Positions 9,478 to 20,200 of a stretch of 64,000 nucleotides of DNA are shown here, in pieces. Every line of letters starts with the position of its first letter. Positions within the stretch are counted from its first letter, which is position 1. Source of the stretch: Pseudolabrys sp. FHR47 (GTDB lineage: Bacteria > Pseudomonadota > Alphaproteobacteria > Rhizobiales > Xanthobacteraceae); the NCBI RefSeq assembly GCF_005153485.1, contig NZ_CP039740.1:310001-374000 (forward strand), read 5' to 3'. Under the pieces are notes generated by a model that worked only from the letters and a program-made list of their open reading frames with translations, did not search any database and was not told the DNA's origin. A program made the translations under genes and the position numbers.

Positions 9478-10452
9478 ATGTCGCTCGATGCCGATGCCAT
9501 CGTCGATCGCCGCCGGCTGCGGCGCAAACTGACCTTCTGGCGCGTCGCCGCGCTACTGATCGTGCTTGTCGCGGTCGGCATCGGCGCAGCCATGGTGATG
9601 CCTGGCAGCGGTATCAAGCCGGGCGATGACTCGATCGCCCGTATCAAGATACAGGGCCTGATCCGTGGTAATCAGGATCGCGTCGAAGCGCTGGAGCGCC
9701 TCGGCAAGTCGCGCGCCAAGGCGGTGATCGTCCATCTCGACTCACCGGGCGGCACCACCGCCGGTTCCGAGCAGCTCTACGACGCGCTGCGCACACTTCA
9801 GTCCAAGAAGCCGATGGTCGTGGTGGTGGATGGTCTCGCCGCCTCGGGCGCCTATATTGCCGCGCTCGCGTCGGACCACATCATCGCCCACGACACGTCG
9901 CTGGTCGGCTCGATCGGCGTCCTGTTCCAATACCCCAATTTCACCGAAGTGCTGAAGACGCTCGGTATCAAGGTCGAGGAGGTAAAGTCTTCGCCGCTGA
10001 AGGCCGCGCCGAATGGCTTTGAACCGACCAGCCCGGAGGCGCGCGCCGCCATCGAGGCCATCGTGCTCGACTCCTATGCCTGGTTCAAAGGGCTGGTGAA
10101 GGACCGTCGCAAGCTGAACGACGCCGAACTGACCAAGGTCGCGGACGGCCGCGTCTTCACCGGCCGGCAGGGTGTGCCGCTCAAGCTGGTGGATCAGCTC
10201 GGCAACGAGAAGACCGCGCTGGCTTGGCTGGAGAAGGAAAAGAAGATACCGGCCTCGACCCCGGTCAAGGACTTCTCGCTGGAGCCGCGGTTCCGGGAAC
10301 TGTCTTTCCTGCACGTCGCCGCCTATGGCTTTCAGCAGGTCGGGCTGAAAAGCCTCAGCGAGCAGGTCCAGGCCTGGTCCGGCGCTGCCGCGGTCGAAAG
10401 ACTCAATCTTGACGGGCTCTTAGCGCTTTGGCACCCTTCGCCTGCCAATTGA
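9478..10452 (+). CDS. sppA: Signal peptide peptidase SppA, short (36K) type
   Basis: A membrane-anchored serine protease of family S49 that degrades cleaved signal peptides. The 324 residues have one N-terminal membrane span (about 20-42) and a single protease domain. The Ser/Lys dyad can be placed at Ser123 in AASGAY and Lys175 in SSPLKAAP, with the conserved SPGG near residue 90. An AAGGA lies about 8 nt before the ATG. The single-domain length distinguishes it from the duplicated 67K E. coli form. Confidence 0.92.
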   Translation: MSLDADAIVDRRRLRRKLTFWRVAALLIVLVAVGIGAAMVMPGSGIKPGDDSIARIKIQGLIRGNQDRVEALERLGKSRAKAVIVHLDSPGGTTAGSEQLYDALRTLQSKKPMVVVVDGLAASGAYIAALASDHIIAHDTSLVGSIGVLFQYPNFTEVLKTLGIKVEEVKSSPLKAAPNGFEPTSPEARAAIEAIVLDSYAWFKGLVKDRRKLNDAELTKVADGRVFTGRQGVPLKLVDQLGNEKTALAWLEKEKKIPASTPVKDFSLEPRFRELSFLHVAAYGFQQVGLKSLSEQVQAWSGAAAVERLNLDGLLALWHPSPAN

Positions 10453-10477
10453 CATAGCGAAGGTAGAGGCGGCGTCC

Positions 10478-10795
10478 ATGATCAAATCGGAGCTGGTGCA
10501 ACGCATCGCGGCCCAGAATCCCCATCTCTACCAGCGCGACGTCGAGAACATCGTCAACGCCATCCTCAACGAGATCACCAGCGCCATGGCGCAGGGAGAT
10601 CGCGTCGAATTGCGCGGTTTTGGCGCCTTTTCGGTCAAGCACCGGCCGGCCCGCACCGGCCGCAACCCGCGCACCGGCGCCCATGTTTCGGTCGAGCAGA
10701 AGTCGGTGCCGTTCTTCAAGACCGGCAAGGAAATGCGCGAGCGCCTCAACAAGGGCGAGGGCGGCGCCGACATTCCCGACGACGACGTGGATTGA
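10478..10795 (+). CDS. ihfB: Integration host factor beta subunit
   Basis: A DNA-bending nucleoid protein that works as a heterodimer with IhfA. The 105 residues contain the HU/IHF fold with [21 protein letters not shown], whose Arg-Asn-Pro tip intercalates in the minor groove. IHF-beta rather than HU is indicated by the [11 protein letters not shown] start and by position directly after sppA, as in many proteobacteria. The tail after residue 93 is acidic and probably flexible. Confidence 0.93.
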   Translation: MIKSELVQRIAAQNPHLYQRDVENIVNAILNEITSAMAQGDRVELRGFGAFSVKHRPARTGRNPRTGAHVSVEQKSVPFFKTGKEMRERLNKGEGGADIPDDDVD

Positions 10796-10828
10796 GGGCT
10801 GATCGTCCGACCAGTTGAATTTGTCCCG

Positions 10829-10928
10829 TGTCATCGCCCGCGAAAGCGGGCGATCCAGCTCTTGTTATCCAACTGAAGGTCGCTGTTGTTCGAAGAGCTG
10901 GATACCCCGCTTTCGCGGGGTATGACAG
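10829..10928. repeat. Dispersed palindromic repeat, family A copy 1
   Basis: A left arm (TCATCGCCCGCGAAAGCGGG then CGATCCAG) and a right arm (CTGGAT, ACCCCGCTTTCGCGGGG, TATGACA) are inverted copies of one unit about 30 nt long, separated by roughly 45 nt. Each arm can also fold on itself around CGAAAG/CTTTCG. It fills the ihfB-lapA gap. Confidence 0.85.
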
Positions 10929-10956
10929 CAGCGACGCTCCTGCGCTATAACGCGCC

Positions 10957-11370
10957 ATGCTCCGCAAGATCGCCATCCTCATCATCGTCGTGCCGCTGGC
11001 GGCATTGATCATCGCCTTCGCGGTGGCGAACCGGCATGCCGTGACTGTGGCATTCGATCCGTTCTCCGCGGCGAATCCGGCCTATGCAGCGACGGTGCCG
11101 CTCTTCGTCCTGATCTTCGTCCTGGTCATTCTCGGCGTCATCGTCGGCGGCGCGGCGGCCTGGCTGCGCCAGGCCAAATGGCGGCGGGTGGCGCGCCGGC
11201 TCGATGGCGAGAACCGCCGGCTGCTGCAGGAACTCTCGGCCGCCCGCGAGCGGCTGGTCACCGAGACCCAGCGCGCCGCTTCCGCCGAGGCGGCCGCCCG
11301 CGAGGTCGCCAAAGGCCTCGAGACCCGTCGGACCGAGGCCCCGGCGCTGGCCCCGCCGAACGGCGCATGA
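10957..11370 (+). CDS. LapA-like (DUF1049) inner-membrane protein
   Basis: A 137-residue protein with two membrane spans (about residues 5-25 and 48-70) separated by the short NRHAVTVAFDPF loop typical of this family. A C-terminal cytoplasmic helix of about 60 residues is rich in Arg, Glu and Ala and likely coiled-coil. In E. coli the relative LapA works with LapB in regulating lipopolysaccharide synthesis; here no lapB is adjacent, so the role is inferred only from the domain. It precedes trpF by 56 nt. Confidence 0.8.
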   Translation: MLRKIAILIIVVPLAALIIAFAVANRHAVTVAFDPFSAANPAYAATVPLFVLIFVLVILGVIVGGAAAWLRQAKWRRVARRLDGENRRLLQELSAARERLVTETQRAASAEAAAREVAKGLETRRTEAPALAPPNGA

Positions 11371-11426
11371 CCCCTCGCTAAGCCCTTGGACGGCGCGGGA
11401 ATAAGCTTGTAGAACCCCGCTCCGAG

Positions 11427-12095
11427 ATGGCACTGACGATCAAAATCTGCGGCCTGCGCACCCCCGAAACCCTTGATGTGGCGATCGAATCCGGCGCCGA
11501 TCAGGCCGGTTTCGTGTTTTTTCCGCCGAGCCCGCGCTCGCTCGGTCTCGAGGCGGCGCGCCTGCTCGGTGCCCGCGCGCAGGGCCGCGTCCAGAAAGTG
11601 GCGTTGACCGTCGATGCCTCGAACGATGCCATCGCCGCCATCGTTGCGGCGCTCAAGCCGGATATGCTGCAGCTCCACGGCAACGAAACGCCCGAACGCG
11701 TCGCCGTGGTGCGTTCGCGCTTCGGCCTGCCGGTGATGAAGGCGCTGCCGATCGCAAGCCGCGCCGATTTGTCGCCGATCCACGAATACGCCAAGGCCGC
11801 CGACCGCTTGCTGTTCGATGCCCGCGCGCCGCAGGATGCGACGCGACCGGGCGGCCTGGGCAAGACCTTTGACTGGACCTTGCTCGCCGGCCTCAAGGTC
11901 GCCGTGCCCTACATGCTGTCGGGCGGCCTCGATGCCGGTAACGTCGCCGACGCCTTGCGCATCACGCGTGCGCCCGGCGTCGATGTGTCGTCCGGTGTCG
12001 AACGCGCGCCCGGCGAGAAAGACCCCGACAGAATTCGCGCTTTCATTCGCGCGGCGCGCGCGGCCGATGCCGCGCTCGAAAAGGTGAGTGCATGA
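11427..12095 (+). CDS. trpF: Phosphoribosylanthranilate isomerase
   Basis: It converts phosphoribosylanthranilate to CdRP, the third step of tryptophan synthesis. The 222-residue TIM barrel begins with [13 protein letters not shown], containing the catalytic Cys in KICG; the catalytic Asp lies in VALTVDAS, and the phosphate-binding end in [13 protein letters not shown]. Its stop overlaps the trpB ATG by 4 nt, giving a coupled trpF-trpB-trpA unit. Confidence 0.95.
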   Translation: MALTIKICGLRTPETLDVAIESGADQAGFVFFPPSPRSLGLEAARLLGARAQGRVQKVALTVDASNDAIAAIVAALKPDMLQLHGNETPERVAVVRSRFGLPVMKALPIASRADLSPIHEYAKAADRLLFDARAPQDATRPGGLGKTFDWTLLAGLKVAVPYMLSGGLDAGNVADALRITRAPGVDVSSGVERAPGEKDPDRIRAFIRAARAADAALEKVSA

Positions 12096-13315
12096 CCGTA
12101 CAGCAGCAGCCCAATTCCTTCCGCACCGGGCCCGACGAGCGCGGCCACTTCGGCATCTATGGCGGCCGCTTCGTCGCCGAGACCTTGATGCCGCTGATCC
12201 TCGATCTGGAGAAGGCCTATAACGAGGCCAAAGCCGATCCGGCGTTCCAGAAGGAGATGGACTCCTATCTGGCGCATTATGTCGGCCGTCCGTCGCCTTT
12301 GTATTTCGCCGAACGGCTCACGAAGAAATTCGGCGGCGCCAAGATCTATTTCAAGCGCGAAGACCTCAACCACACCGGCGCGCACAAGGTGAACAACGTC
12401 ACCGGCCAGATCATGCTGGCGCAGCGCATGGGCAAGAAGCGCATCATCGCTGAGACCGGCGCGGGCATGCACGGCGTCGCCACGGCGACCTTGTGCGCCA
12501 AATTCGGCCTGCCGTGCATCGTCTATATGGGCGCGGTGGACGTCGAGCGGCAGCAGCCCAACGTGCTGCGCATGAAGATGCTGGGTGCCGAAGTGCGGCC
12601 GGTCACGTCAGGATCGAGCACGCTCAAGGACGCGATGAACGAGGCGCTGCGTGACTGGGTCACCAATGTCAGCGATACGTTCTATTGCATCGGTACGGTC
12701 GCCGGCCCGCATCCCTATCCGGCGATGGTGCGCGATTTCCAGTGCATCATCGGCAACGAAACGCGCGCGCAGATGCAGGAACTCGAGGGCCGCCTGCCGG
12801 ATTCGCTCGTCGCCTGCATCGGCGGCGGCTCCAATGCCATGGGGCTTTTTCATCCCTTCCTCGACGATCGCTCGGTTGCAATTTACGGCGTCGAGGCGGC
12901 CGGCCACGGCATTCCGTCGGGCCAGCATGCCGCTTCTGTCACCGGCGGCCGGCCCGGCGTGCTGCACGGTAACCGCACTTATCTGCTGATGGATGACGAC
13001 GGCCAGATCACCGAAGCGCATTCGATTTCCGCCGGTCTCGATTATCCGGGCATCGGCCCCGAGCACGCCTGGCTCAATGACATGGGCCGCGTGAAATTCT
13101 TGTCGGCGACCGATGAGGAAGCGGTCGCGGCGTTCCAGCTATGCAGCCAGCTCGAGGGCATCATTCCGGCACTGGAGCCGGCCCATGCGCTGGCGCGTGT
13201 GTTCGATCTCGCGCCGAAGCTGCCGAAGGATCACCTGATGGTGGTCAACATGTCCGGCCGCGGCGACAAGGATCTCGCCAGCGTGCAGGCCTGGCTGGAG
13301 GCGAGGAAGAAATGA
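12092..13315 (+). CDS. trpB: Tryptophan synthase beta chain
   Basis: PLP enzyme that joins indole to serine. The 407 residues fit TrpB1. The PLP lysine is Lys99 in GAHKVNN; the phosphate-binding loop GGGSNAMG is near residue 245; the indole-side Glu lies in AETGAGMHG. It overlaps both trpF (ATGA) and trpA (ATGA), so the alpha and beta subunits should be made in balanced amounts. Confidence 0.97.
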   Translation: MTVQQQPNSFRTGPDERGHFGIYGGRFVAETLMPLILDLEKAYNEAKADPAFQKEMDSYLAHYVGRPSPLYFAERLTKKFGGAKIYFKREDLNHTGAHKVNNVTGQIMLAQRMGKKRIIAETGAGMHGVATATLCAKFGLPCIVYMGAVDVERQQPNVLRMKMLGAEVRPVTSGSSTLKDAMNEALRDWVTNVSDTFYCIGTVAGPHPYPAMVRDFQCIIGNETRAQMQELEGRLPDSLVACIGGGSNAMGLFHPFLDDRSVAIYGVEAAGHGIPSGQHAASVTGGRPGVLHGNRTYLLMDDDGQITEAHSISAGLDYPGIGPEHAWLNDMGRVKFLSATDEEAVAAFQLCSQLEGIIPALEPAHALARVFDLAPKLPKDHLMVVNMSGRGDKDLASVQAWLEARKK

Positions 13316-14151
13316 CGACCCGTATCGAAAAGCGTTTCGCCGACCTTAAGAGCGAAGGCCGCGCAGCGCTCGTGACCTTCGTGATGTCCGGCGATCCGGA
13401 CTACGAAACGTCGATGGCGATCATCAAGGCGTTGCCGCAGGCCGGCGCCGATGTGATCGAACTCGGCATGCCGTTCACCGATCCGATGGCCGATGGCCCG
13501 TCGATCCAGGCCGCCGGCGTGCGCGCGCTCACGGGCGGTCAGACGCTGAAGAAGACGCTGCAGATGGTGCGCGAATTCCGCAAGGGCGAGGCCAAGACGC
13601 CGATCGTGCTGATGGGCTACTACAATCCCATCTACATCTACGGCGTCGACAAATTCCTCGTCGATGCGAAAGAGGCCGGCGTCGATGGCTTGATTGTCGT
13701 CGATCTGCCGCCGGAGGAAGACGAAGAGTTGTGTCTGCCGGCCTTGAAGGCCGGTCTCAATTTCATTCGTCTGGCGACGCCGACCACCGACGACAAGCGT
13801 TTGCCGGCGGTGCTGAACAACACCTCGGGCTTTGTCTATTACGTGTCGATCACCGGCATTACCGGCTCGGCCGCGCCGGATGCGGGTAAGGTCTCGGCCG
13901 CGGTCGGCCGTATCAAGAAACATACCAAACTGCCGGTGGCGGTCGGCTTCGGCGTCAAGAACGCCGAAAGTGCCCGCGCCATTGCGGCCGGCGCCGACGG
14001 CGTCGTGGTCGGCTCGGCGCTGATCGACGCGCTGCGCCAGACTCTCGATGCCAACGGCAAAGGCAGCGCGGCGACGGTCAAGGCGGTGGCCGATCTGGTC
14101 GCCGACATCGCCAAGGGCGTGCGGTCGGCGGGTAAAGTAGCGGCGGAGTAG
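13312..14151 (+). CDS. trpA: Tryptophan synthase alpha chain
   Basis: It cleaves indole-3-glycerol phosphate and passes indole through the tunnel to TrpB. The 279-residue TIM barrel has both catalytic acids, Glu50 and Asp61, in [16 protein letters not shown]. Phosphate-binding segments VGFGVKN and [11 protein letters not shown] are near the C-terminus. The ATG at 13312 overlaps the trpB stop; a longer frame opening at 13141 is inside trpB and not used. Confidence 0.97.
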   Translation: MTTRIEKRFADLKSEGRAALVTFVMSGDPDYETSMAIIKALPQAGADVIELGMPFTDPMADGPSIQAAGVRALTGGQTLKKTLQMVREFRKGEAKTPIVLMGYYNPIYIYGVDKFLVDAKEAGVDGLIVVDLPPEEDEELCLPALKAGLNFIRLATPTTDDKRLPAVLNNTSGFVYYVSITGITGSAAPDAGKVSAAVGRIKKHTKLPVAVGFGVKNAESARAIAAGADGVVVGSALIDALRQTLDANGKGSAATVKAVADLVADIAKGVRSAGKVAAE

Positions 14152-14164
14152 TGCCGCAAACGAT

Positions 14165-14284
14165 GCGTCATTGCCCGCAAAAGCGGGCAATCCAGTAACC
14201 ACAGAAAGTTCATAGTGGCACTGTAGATAAACACGGCTTACATCCGGCGGATACTGGATCATCCGCTTTCGCGGATGATGACGC
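14165..14284. repeat. Dispersed palindromic repeat, family A copy 2
   Basis: GCGTCATTGCCCGCAAAAGC with CGGGCAATCCAGTA on the left, and TACTGGATCATCCGCTTTCG with CGGATGATGACGC on the right, form an inverted pair about 30 nt long with diverged centres. The right arm supplies an in-frame ATG (14275) that extends the accD frame spuriously. Confidence 0.8.
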
Positions 14285-14307
14285 CGGAGCAAAATGCGAG
14301 CTTTTCA

Positions 14308-15192
14308 ATGAACTGGATCAACAACGTCGTACGGCCGAAGATCCGCAGCTTCCTGCGCCGCGAGACGCCGGACAATCTCTGGATCAAGTGCCCGGAGACC
14401 GGTCAGCTCGTGTTCTACAAGGACGTCGAGCAGAACCAGTTCGTCATTCCCTCGTCCGGCTATCACATGCGTATCTCGGCGCCGAAGCGCCTGGCGACGA
14501 TGTTCGACGGCGGTGAGTACGAAGACATCGCGCTACCCGAGGTGCAGGTCGATCCGCTCAAATTCCGCGACGAGCGCCGCTACGCCGATCGCCTCAAGGA
14601 CGCGCGCACCAAGACCGGTTATCAGGACGCGGTGAAGCTCGGCATCGGCCGTCTCGAAGGTCAGATGGTGACCATCGGCGTGCAGGACTTCGATTTCATG
14701 GGCGGCTCGCTCGGCATGGCCGCCGGCGAGGCGATCATCGCGGGTCTCGAAACCGCGATCAGGCGCGAGACGCCCTTCGTCATGTTCGCGGCATCCGGCG
14801 GCGCTCGCATGCAGGAAGGCATCCTGTCGCTGATGCAATTGCCGCGCACGACGGTGGCGGTGCAGTTGCTGCGCGAGGCGAAGAAGCCTTACATCGTCGT
14901 TCTCACCAACCCGACCACCGGCGGCGTCACCGCGTCTTATGCGATGCTGGGCGATGTGCATATCGCCGAGCCCGGCGCGCTGATCGGCTTTGCCGGTCCG
15001 CGCGTCATCGAGCAGACCATCCGCGAGAAACTGCCGGCCGGCTTCCAGCGCTCCGAATATCTCGCCGAACACGGCATGGTCGACATGGTCGTGCACCGCC
15101 ACCAGTTGCGCGCAACGCTCGCCAATCTGTGTCGCCTGCTCACCAAGCAGCCGGCCTTTGTTCCCGCGGACAAGCAATTGCCGGCGGCGTGA
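14308..15192 (+). CDS. accD: Acetyl-CoA carboxylase carboxyltransferase beta subunit
   Basis: With AccA it transfers CO2 from carboxybiotin to acetyl-CoA, the first committed step of fatty acid synthesis. The 294-residue protein has the crotonase-like carboxyltransferase fold with [10 protein letters not shown] near residue 172 and [15 protein letters not shown] near 213. The N-terminal zinc ribbon is degenerate: the four Cys positions read Cys28, Thr31, Ile47 and Ser50, so the metal site should be absent. I start it at MNWINNVV (14308); the earlier ATG at 14275 lies in a repeat. The order trpA-accD-folC is conserved in alphaproteobacteria. Confidence 0.95.
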   Translation: MNWINNVVRPKIRSFLRRETPDNLWIKCPETGQLVFYKDVEQNQFVIPSSGYHMRISAPKRLATMFDGGEYEDIALPEVQVDPLKFRDERRYADRLKDARTKTGYQDAVKLGIGRLEGQMVTIGVQDFDFMGGSLGMAAGEAIIAGLETAIRRETPFVMFAASGGARMQEGILSLMQLPRTTVAVQLLREAKKPYIVVLTNPTTGGVTASYAMLGDVHIAEPGALIGFAGPRVIEQTIREKLPAGFQRSEYLAEHGMVDMVVHRHQLRATLANLCRLLTKQPAFVPADKQLPAA

Positions 15193-15213
15193 TTTGCTGT
15201 TCCAATTTAGGAT

Positions 15214-15306
15214 GTCATCGTCCGCGAAAGCGGACGATCCAGTAATCCTGGTGCCTTCCATCGAAAGCTGGTGTTTACTGGATGCCCGCTTTCGCGGGCA
15301 TGACAG
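15214..15306. repeat. Dispersed palindromic repeat, family A copy 3
   Basis: GTCATCGTCCGCGAAAGCGG followed by ACGATCCAGTA on the left; ACTGGATGCCCGCTTTCGCG followed by GGCATGACAG on the right. The right arm read as protein gives MPAFAGMT, which is why the folC frame appears to begin upstream at 15282. Confidence 0.85.
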
Positions 15307-15314
15307 ATAGAGAT

Positions 15315-16637
15315 ATGAACCCCGTCGACTCCATTCTCGCGCGGCTGACCGCGCTGCATCCCAAGCGCATCGATCTGTCGCTCGAGCGGCTGGAGCGGCT
15401 GCTCGCGGCGCTGGATCATCCGGAGCGCAAGCTGCCGCCGGTCATCCATGTCGCCGGCACCAACGGCAAGGGTTCGACCATCGCCTTCCTGCGCGCCATT
15501 CTCGAGGCGGCCGGGCTGTCGGTGCATGTCTACACCTCGCCGCATCTGGTGCATTTCAACGAGCGTTTCCGTCTCGGCCGGAAAGGCGGCGAGGGTGCGC
15601 TGGTCAATGACGTCGAATTGTCGGCGGCGCTGGAGGAATGCGAGCGCGCCAACGGCGAAGCGCCGATCACGGTGTTCGAGATCACCACCGCCGCCGGCAT
15701 GCTGCTGTTCTCGCGCCATCCGGCCGACGTGCTGCTGCTCGAGGTCGGACTCGGTGGCCGTCTCGACGCCACCAATGTCATCGACAAGCCGTTGGTCAGC
15801 GTCATTACGCCGGTGTCGCTCGATCATCTCGACTTCCTTGGCGACACGCTTGAAAAGATTGCTTTCGAGAAAGCCGGCATCATCAAGCAAAGCGTACCGG
15901 TGGTGGTCGCCGCGCAGCAGCGCGACGCATTGGCCGTGATCGAACGGCAGGCGGCGCGCATGAAAGCGCCGATCCGCATTGCCGGCGAGAGCTGGACCGC
16001 AACCGAGGAACGCGGCCGGCTGGTTTATCAGGACGACAACGGTCTGCTCGATCTGCCGGCGCCGAAACTGTTCGGCCGTCATCAGTTCGAGAATGCGGGG
16101 CTGGCCATCGCGGCTCTGCGCGCCGTGCCTTTGCTGAAGATTCCACCGGCCGCATACGAGACTGGTATTGCCAAAGCCGACTGGCCGGCACGTTTGCAGC
16201 GCCTGAGCACCGGGCGTCTGGTCGATCTTATTCCGCAAGGCGCCGAACTCTGGCTTGACGGCGGGCATAATCCGGATGGCGGCCGCACCATCGCTGCGGC
16301 ACTCGCCGATATCGAGGAGCGCGTGTCGCGGCCGCTGGTGATGATCGTGGGCATGCTGGCGACCAAGGATGCCGCCGGTTTCCTGCGCAATTTCACCGGG
16401 CTCGCGCGCCACATGATCACGGTGCCGGTGCCCGGCGCCGACAAGGGCCTGAGCGCCGCGGATGTCGCCGAGGCGGCCAAGGGCGCCGGCCTACCGGCGC
16501 TGGCGCGCGGCAGTATCGATGAGGCGCTGGAGACAGTGCGCAAGCTCGATTTCGATGCGCCACCGCGCATCCTCATCACCGGCTCGCTTTATTTGGCCGG
16601 TGAGGTGTTGCGCGAGAACGGCACGGAGCCGGTGTAA
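15315..16637 (+). CDS. folC: Dihydrofolate / folylpolyglutamate synthase
   Basis: It adds glutamate to dihydropteroate and to tetrahydrofolates. The 440-residue protein has the Mur-ligase-type P-loop GTNGKGST (residues 49-56), the folate-side TSPHLVHFNERF near 73, and the C-terminal Mur ligase domain containing WLDGGHNPDGG. I use the ATG at 15315; ATGs at 15282 and 15300 come from the repeat just upstream and encode repeat-derived residues. No strong SD is visible before any of these starts. Confidence 0.93.
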   Translation: MNPVDSILARLTALHPKRIDLSLERLERLLAALDHPERKLPPVIHVAGTNGKGSTIAFLRAILEAAGLSVHVYTSPHLVHFNERFRLGRKGGEGALVNDVELSAALEECERANGEAPITVFEITTAAGMLLFSRHPADVLLLEVGLGGRLDATNVIDKPLVSVITPVSLDHLDFLGDTLEKIAFEKAGIIKQSVPVVVAAQQRDALAVIERQAARMKAPIRIAGESWTATEERGRLVYQDDNGLLDLPAPKLFGRHQFENAGLAIAALRAVPLLKIPPAAYETGIAKADWPARLQRLSTGRLVDLIPQGAELWLDGGHNPDGGRTIAAALADIEERVSRPLVMIVGMLATKDAAGFLRNFTGLARHMITVPVPGADKGLSAADVAEAAKGAGLPALARGSIDEALETVRKLDFDAPPRILITGSLYLAGEVLRENGTEPV

Positions 16638-16660
16638 TTTCCACGAGTGCGGCATACTCG

Positions 16661-16810
16661 CTTTCCCCTCTCCCCTTGAGGGAGAGGGTGGCGAGCACCG
16701 TAGGTGCGAGCCGGGTGAGGGGTCCGGCATCCGTTAGCGCTGACCCCTCACCCGCCTTCGCTCACTCCGTTCGCTCAGGCACCCTCTCCCACAAGGGGAG
16801 AGGGGAAGAA
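16661..16810. repeat. Dispersed palindromic repeat, family B copy 1
   Basis: The outer arms CTTTCCCCTCTCCCCTTGAG and, at the other end, CAAGGGGAGAGGGGAAG are inverted copies. Inner arms GGTGAGGGGTC and GACCCCTCACCC are a second inverted pair. The whole could fold into one long imperfect hairpin. It separates convergent folC and trxA. Confidence 0.85.
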
Positions 16811-16822
16811 AGCAAGACAAAC

Positions 16823-16849
16823 AAAAACGGCCGGGAGTTACCCGGCCGT
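16823..16849 (-). terminator. Rho-independent terminator of trxA
   Basis: On the minus strand ACGGCCGGG pairs with CCCGGCCGT (16827-16835 with 16841-16849) around a 5-nt loop and is followed by TTTTT (16823-16827). It begins 30 nt after the trxA stop. Confidence 0.8.
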
Positions 16850-16878
16850 CTTCAATTCAAACCTAGCGTGCGCGGAAA

Positions 16879-17199
16879 TCAAACCGCGGCGCTGATCCAC
16901 TGCTGCAGCTTCTGCTTCGGCGCGGCACCGACCTGACGATCGGCGATCTCGCCGTTCTTGAACAGCAACAAGGTCGGGATCGACATGATGCCATACTTGG
17001 CGGCGATGTTCGGGTTCTCGTCGACGTTCAGCTTGACGATCTTCACCTTGTCGCCGATTGCGCCGGAAATTTCTTCGAGAGCGGGCGCGATCATGCGGCA
17101 AGGGCCGCACCATTCCGCCCAGAAATCCACGACCACCGGCTCGGACGACTTGAGAACGTCCGTGTCGAAGCTTGCATCCGTAGTCTTGCCGACGGCCAT
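16879..17199 (-). CDS. trxA: Thioredoxin
   Basis: A 106-residue cytoplasmic thioredoxin that reduces protein disulfides. The redox site is WCGPC with Cys31 and Cys34; the buried Asp lies in VVVDFWAEW and the cis-Pro in [11 protein letters not shown]. It follows addA by 88 nt on the same strand, an arrangement common in Hyphomicrobiales, and ends at a good terminator. Confidence 0.97.
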   Translation of the reverse strand: MAVGKTTDASFDTDVLKSSEPVVVDFWAEWCGPCRMIAPALEEISGAIGDKVKIVKLNVDENPNIAAKYGIMSIPTLLLFKNGEIADRQVGAAPKQKLQQWISAAV

Positions 17200-17271
17200 G
17201 ACGAGCCCCTTTGACTGTTACCGGCGACGACGGAAATCGCGCCGAAAAATTGCGAGGACCGGAACCTATGA

Positions 17272-17288
17272 ACGCCCCCTCGGGGCGT
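17272..17288 (-). other. Hairpin at the end of addA
   Basis: ACGCCCC (17272-17278) and GGGGCGT (17282-17288) form a 7-bp stem with a 3-nt loop, touching the addA stop codon. No T-run follows on the minus strand, so it could be an mRNA-stabilising or weak attenuating structure before trxA rather than a terminator. Confidence 0.35.
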
Positions 17289-20200
17289 CAAGGTACTGAT
17301 CGCGGAGAGGTGACCACCGACAGGGCATGGGTCAGCGCCTCCGCGGAAAGCTCCATCAGATCAAGGGCTTCGGTCCAGATCAGGGCGCAGCGGACAGCTT
17401 TTCCGGGGTACAATTTCGTTAGCACGGCCCGGTACAACGCCAATTGCCGGACGTATTGGGGCGGCACCTCGGGCAGGGACCGCGGCGCGGGGCGATTCGT
17501 CTTGTAGTCCGCGATCAGCACCCAGTCGGCGGTGACGACGAGGCGGTCGACCTGGCCATTGACCCGGCGGGTTTCGCCGTCGATCTCGACCAGGCCGACG
17601 ATCGGCACCTCGGCGCGGCTACCGGGACCGAACAGGGCGCCGAAGCGGGCATCGTCAAGCACGCGCATGACGTCGGCGATCAGCGGCGCGTGGTCGGCGG
17701 CGGCGAGCTTCTTGCCCTCGCGCGCAACGTAATCCTGCGCTGCCGTGAGTCGCCGCTCGGGCGGAATGCCCGGCAGCGATTGCAGCAACCGGTGCGTCAG
17801 CGAGCCGCGCAGCATCGCCATGTTCTGCGCCTTGTTCTGCCCGTTGACCGGCAGCGGCCGCCGCGCGCTTTCGTCGAAGCCCGACGGCGTGATGATGCGA
17901 ATCATGGCATCGCGCGGCGCTTCGTGCTTGAGCCAGTCGGGGACGATGATCGCCGGCTCGGATTTCTCCGGCGACGCCGCGCGCGGCGCTGCCTCGGCTT
18001 CCGCCGCTGCATAGGGATCGATCTTGCGAAAACGTCGTACCGTGCCCTCGCCATCGCCAACCGTGTCGTCGGCGTTCTCGCGCACGGTGATCTCGCCAAG
18101 TGCATGGTCGACGAGCTGATACCAGCAGCCATCGGGAATCTTGCGGTCGCCCTTGATGCCGCAGACGACGAGCCGTTCGGCGGCGCGCGTCATCGCCACA
18201 TAGAGCAGCCGGCGATATTCGTCGGTGGCCTCGCGCAGTTTGGCCTCGCGCGCCGCGGCCATGGCGGCGCTGTCATTGGCCTTGCGGCCCGACCACACCA
18301 TCGGCGTGGCCGCGCCGGGCACAGCCTTGTCCGGCGTGAGCGTCAGGAGCTTCGGCGGAATGGCGCCTTCGGGCTTCGTCGTCGTATCGGCAAGAATGAC
18401 GAAGCGCGCTTCGAGACCCTTGGCGCCGTGCACGGTCATGACGCGCACCTCGTCGCGCTCCATTTCCATGTCGCGCTTCACCTCCGCTTCGGCGGCGCGC
18501 AGCCAGGCGACGAAGCCCTGCAAGGTCGGCGTTTCGCGCGATTCGTAATCGAGCGCGAGATTGAGGAATTCATCGAGCGCGTCGGACGCCTCATGCCCGA
18601 GCCGCGCCAGGAATTGCTTGCGGCCGTTATGGGCGCCAAGCAGCCAGGCATAGAAGGCGAAGGGCGAGAGCTCGCGCGCCTTGCCGCGCAGCAGATCGAA
18701 TTGCGTTGCCAGCTCCGGCCGCTGCGTGCGCAACGAAGCATAAAGACTCTTACCCTTGCGATCCCAGGCAAGCTGTTCCAGCGCGATGTCGGTCAAACCG
18801 AACAGCGGACTCTTGAGAATGGTGGCGAGCGCGAGATCGTCGTCCGGCAACAGCAGCGCATCGGCCAGCACCATCAAGTCCATCACCGCGATATGTTCGG
18901 TGAGGACAAGACGATCGGCGCCGGCGACCGGAATGTCGGCTTGCTTCAGCGCGCGGATCACGGCTTCGAACAGCGGCCCGCGCTGACGCACCAGAATGAG
19001 CACGTCCTTCGGCGACACGCTTTGCCGCCGCCACGCCGCGATGGTGTTGGCAATGCGCTCGGCGAGCTTGGCCGGCGCGCTGCGCGCGGTCTGCAGATCG
19101 AACGGCGCCTGCCAGGCCGGCTTCTTCTCGATCAGATCCGCTTCGGTGAGATCCCACAATTCGACGAGGCCTGGCGCCTTGTCGGGTAAGGATTGATGAA
19201 TGGGGCCGACATTATCGGCGCTGAGGCCGGCAAAGGCCGCGGCGCTGGCGAACACCGTATCGACCGCGCCTAATACATTGGCGCCGGAGCGGAACGAGGC
19301 TTTGAAGGCAATCCCTTCAAATCTGAGTTCAGCGCGTTCGTGCAGCCTCTTGAAATAATCGCGGCTGTCGGCGAACTCTCTCGGTTCCGCGCCCTGGAAT
19401 GAGAATATCGACTGCTTCTCGTCGCCGACGGCGAAGATGGTGCGTGTGCGCTCATGCGCGCCCTTGCCGGCGAAGAATTCGGACACGAGGGCCTTAACAA
19501 TGGCCCATTGCTTTGGGCTGGTGTCCTGCGCCTCGTCGATCAGGACGTGATGAATGCCGCTGTCGAGCTTGTAATGCACCCAGGCGGCACTCTGCTCGGT
19601 GAGCAGTTCGAGCGTCTTGTCGATCAGGTCGTCGTAGTCCAGCAGGCCGCGCCGGTTCTTCTCCTTCTCGAAGCCGCCGATCACGGCATAAGCGATGGCG
19701 AACAGCGCCATGCTGCGATCGCGCGCTTCGACGGCGCGTTTCTTGGTCAGCAGCGCCCAGACGCGGTCGCGCTCGCGCATCAGGCGTTCGCACAAATCGG
19801 GATGCGCCTTCTGCACGCCGCTGGTGGCGATGCGTTCGCGCGTCTTGTCGCGCGTGCCGGTGCAGAAGATGTCGAGATAGGTTTCGATGCGGGCGACCGC
19901 GTCGAGCGCGGCCAGCGCGCGGAAGCGACCGCCCTGGTCTTTATCGGTCTTGCTACCAGTCTCCAGCACGGCGGCGACCGACGGCCATTCCGACTGGATG
20001 AACAGGCTCTCCGCGAACAAGGCTGTATCGACCGCCTCGGCGGTGTCACCTGCTTGAAGGCCGAGCGCCTGTGACAGTTGCGTCGCCGCAGCGTCGATGC
20101 CGCCTGCAGCCGCGATCCAGCGCGTGAGGTCGTCGCGCTCGCGGATGGCGTTGCGTACCATGTCCTGAAAGGTCTGGTCGGCGGCGGCGAGCACGGCTTT

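Noticed and set aside
10829..15306. CRISPR array formed by the repeated CGAAAGCGGG units
   Set aside because: The units are inverted, widely spaced between genes and have no spacer regularity; no cas genes are present.
17444..19189. A 581-codon plus-strand frame
   Set aside because: Antisense to addA, whose helicase and nuclease motifs are intact.
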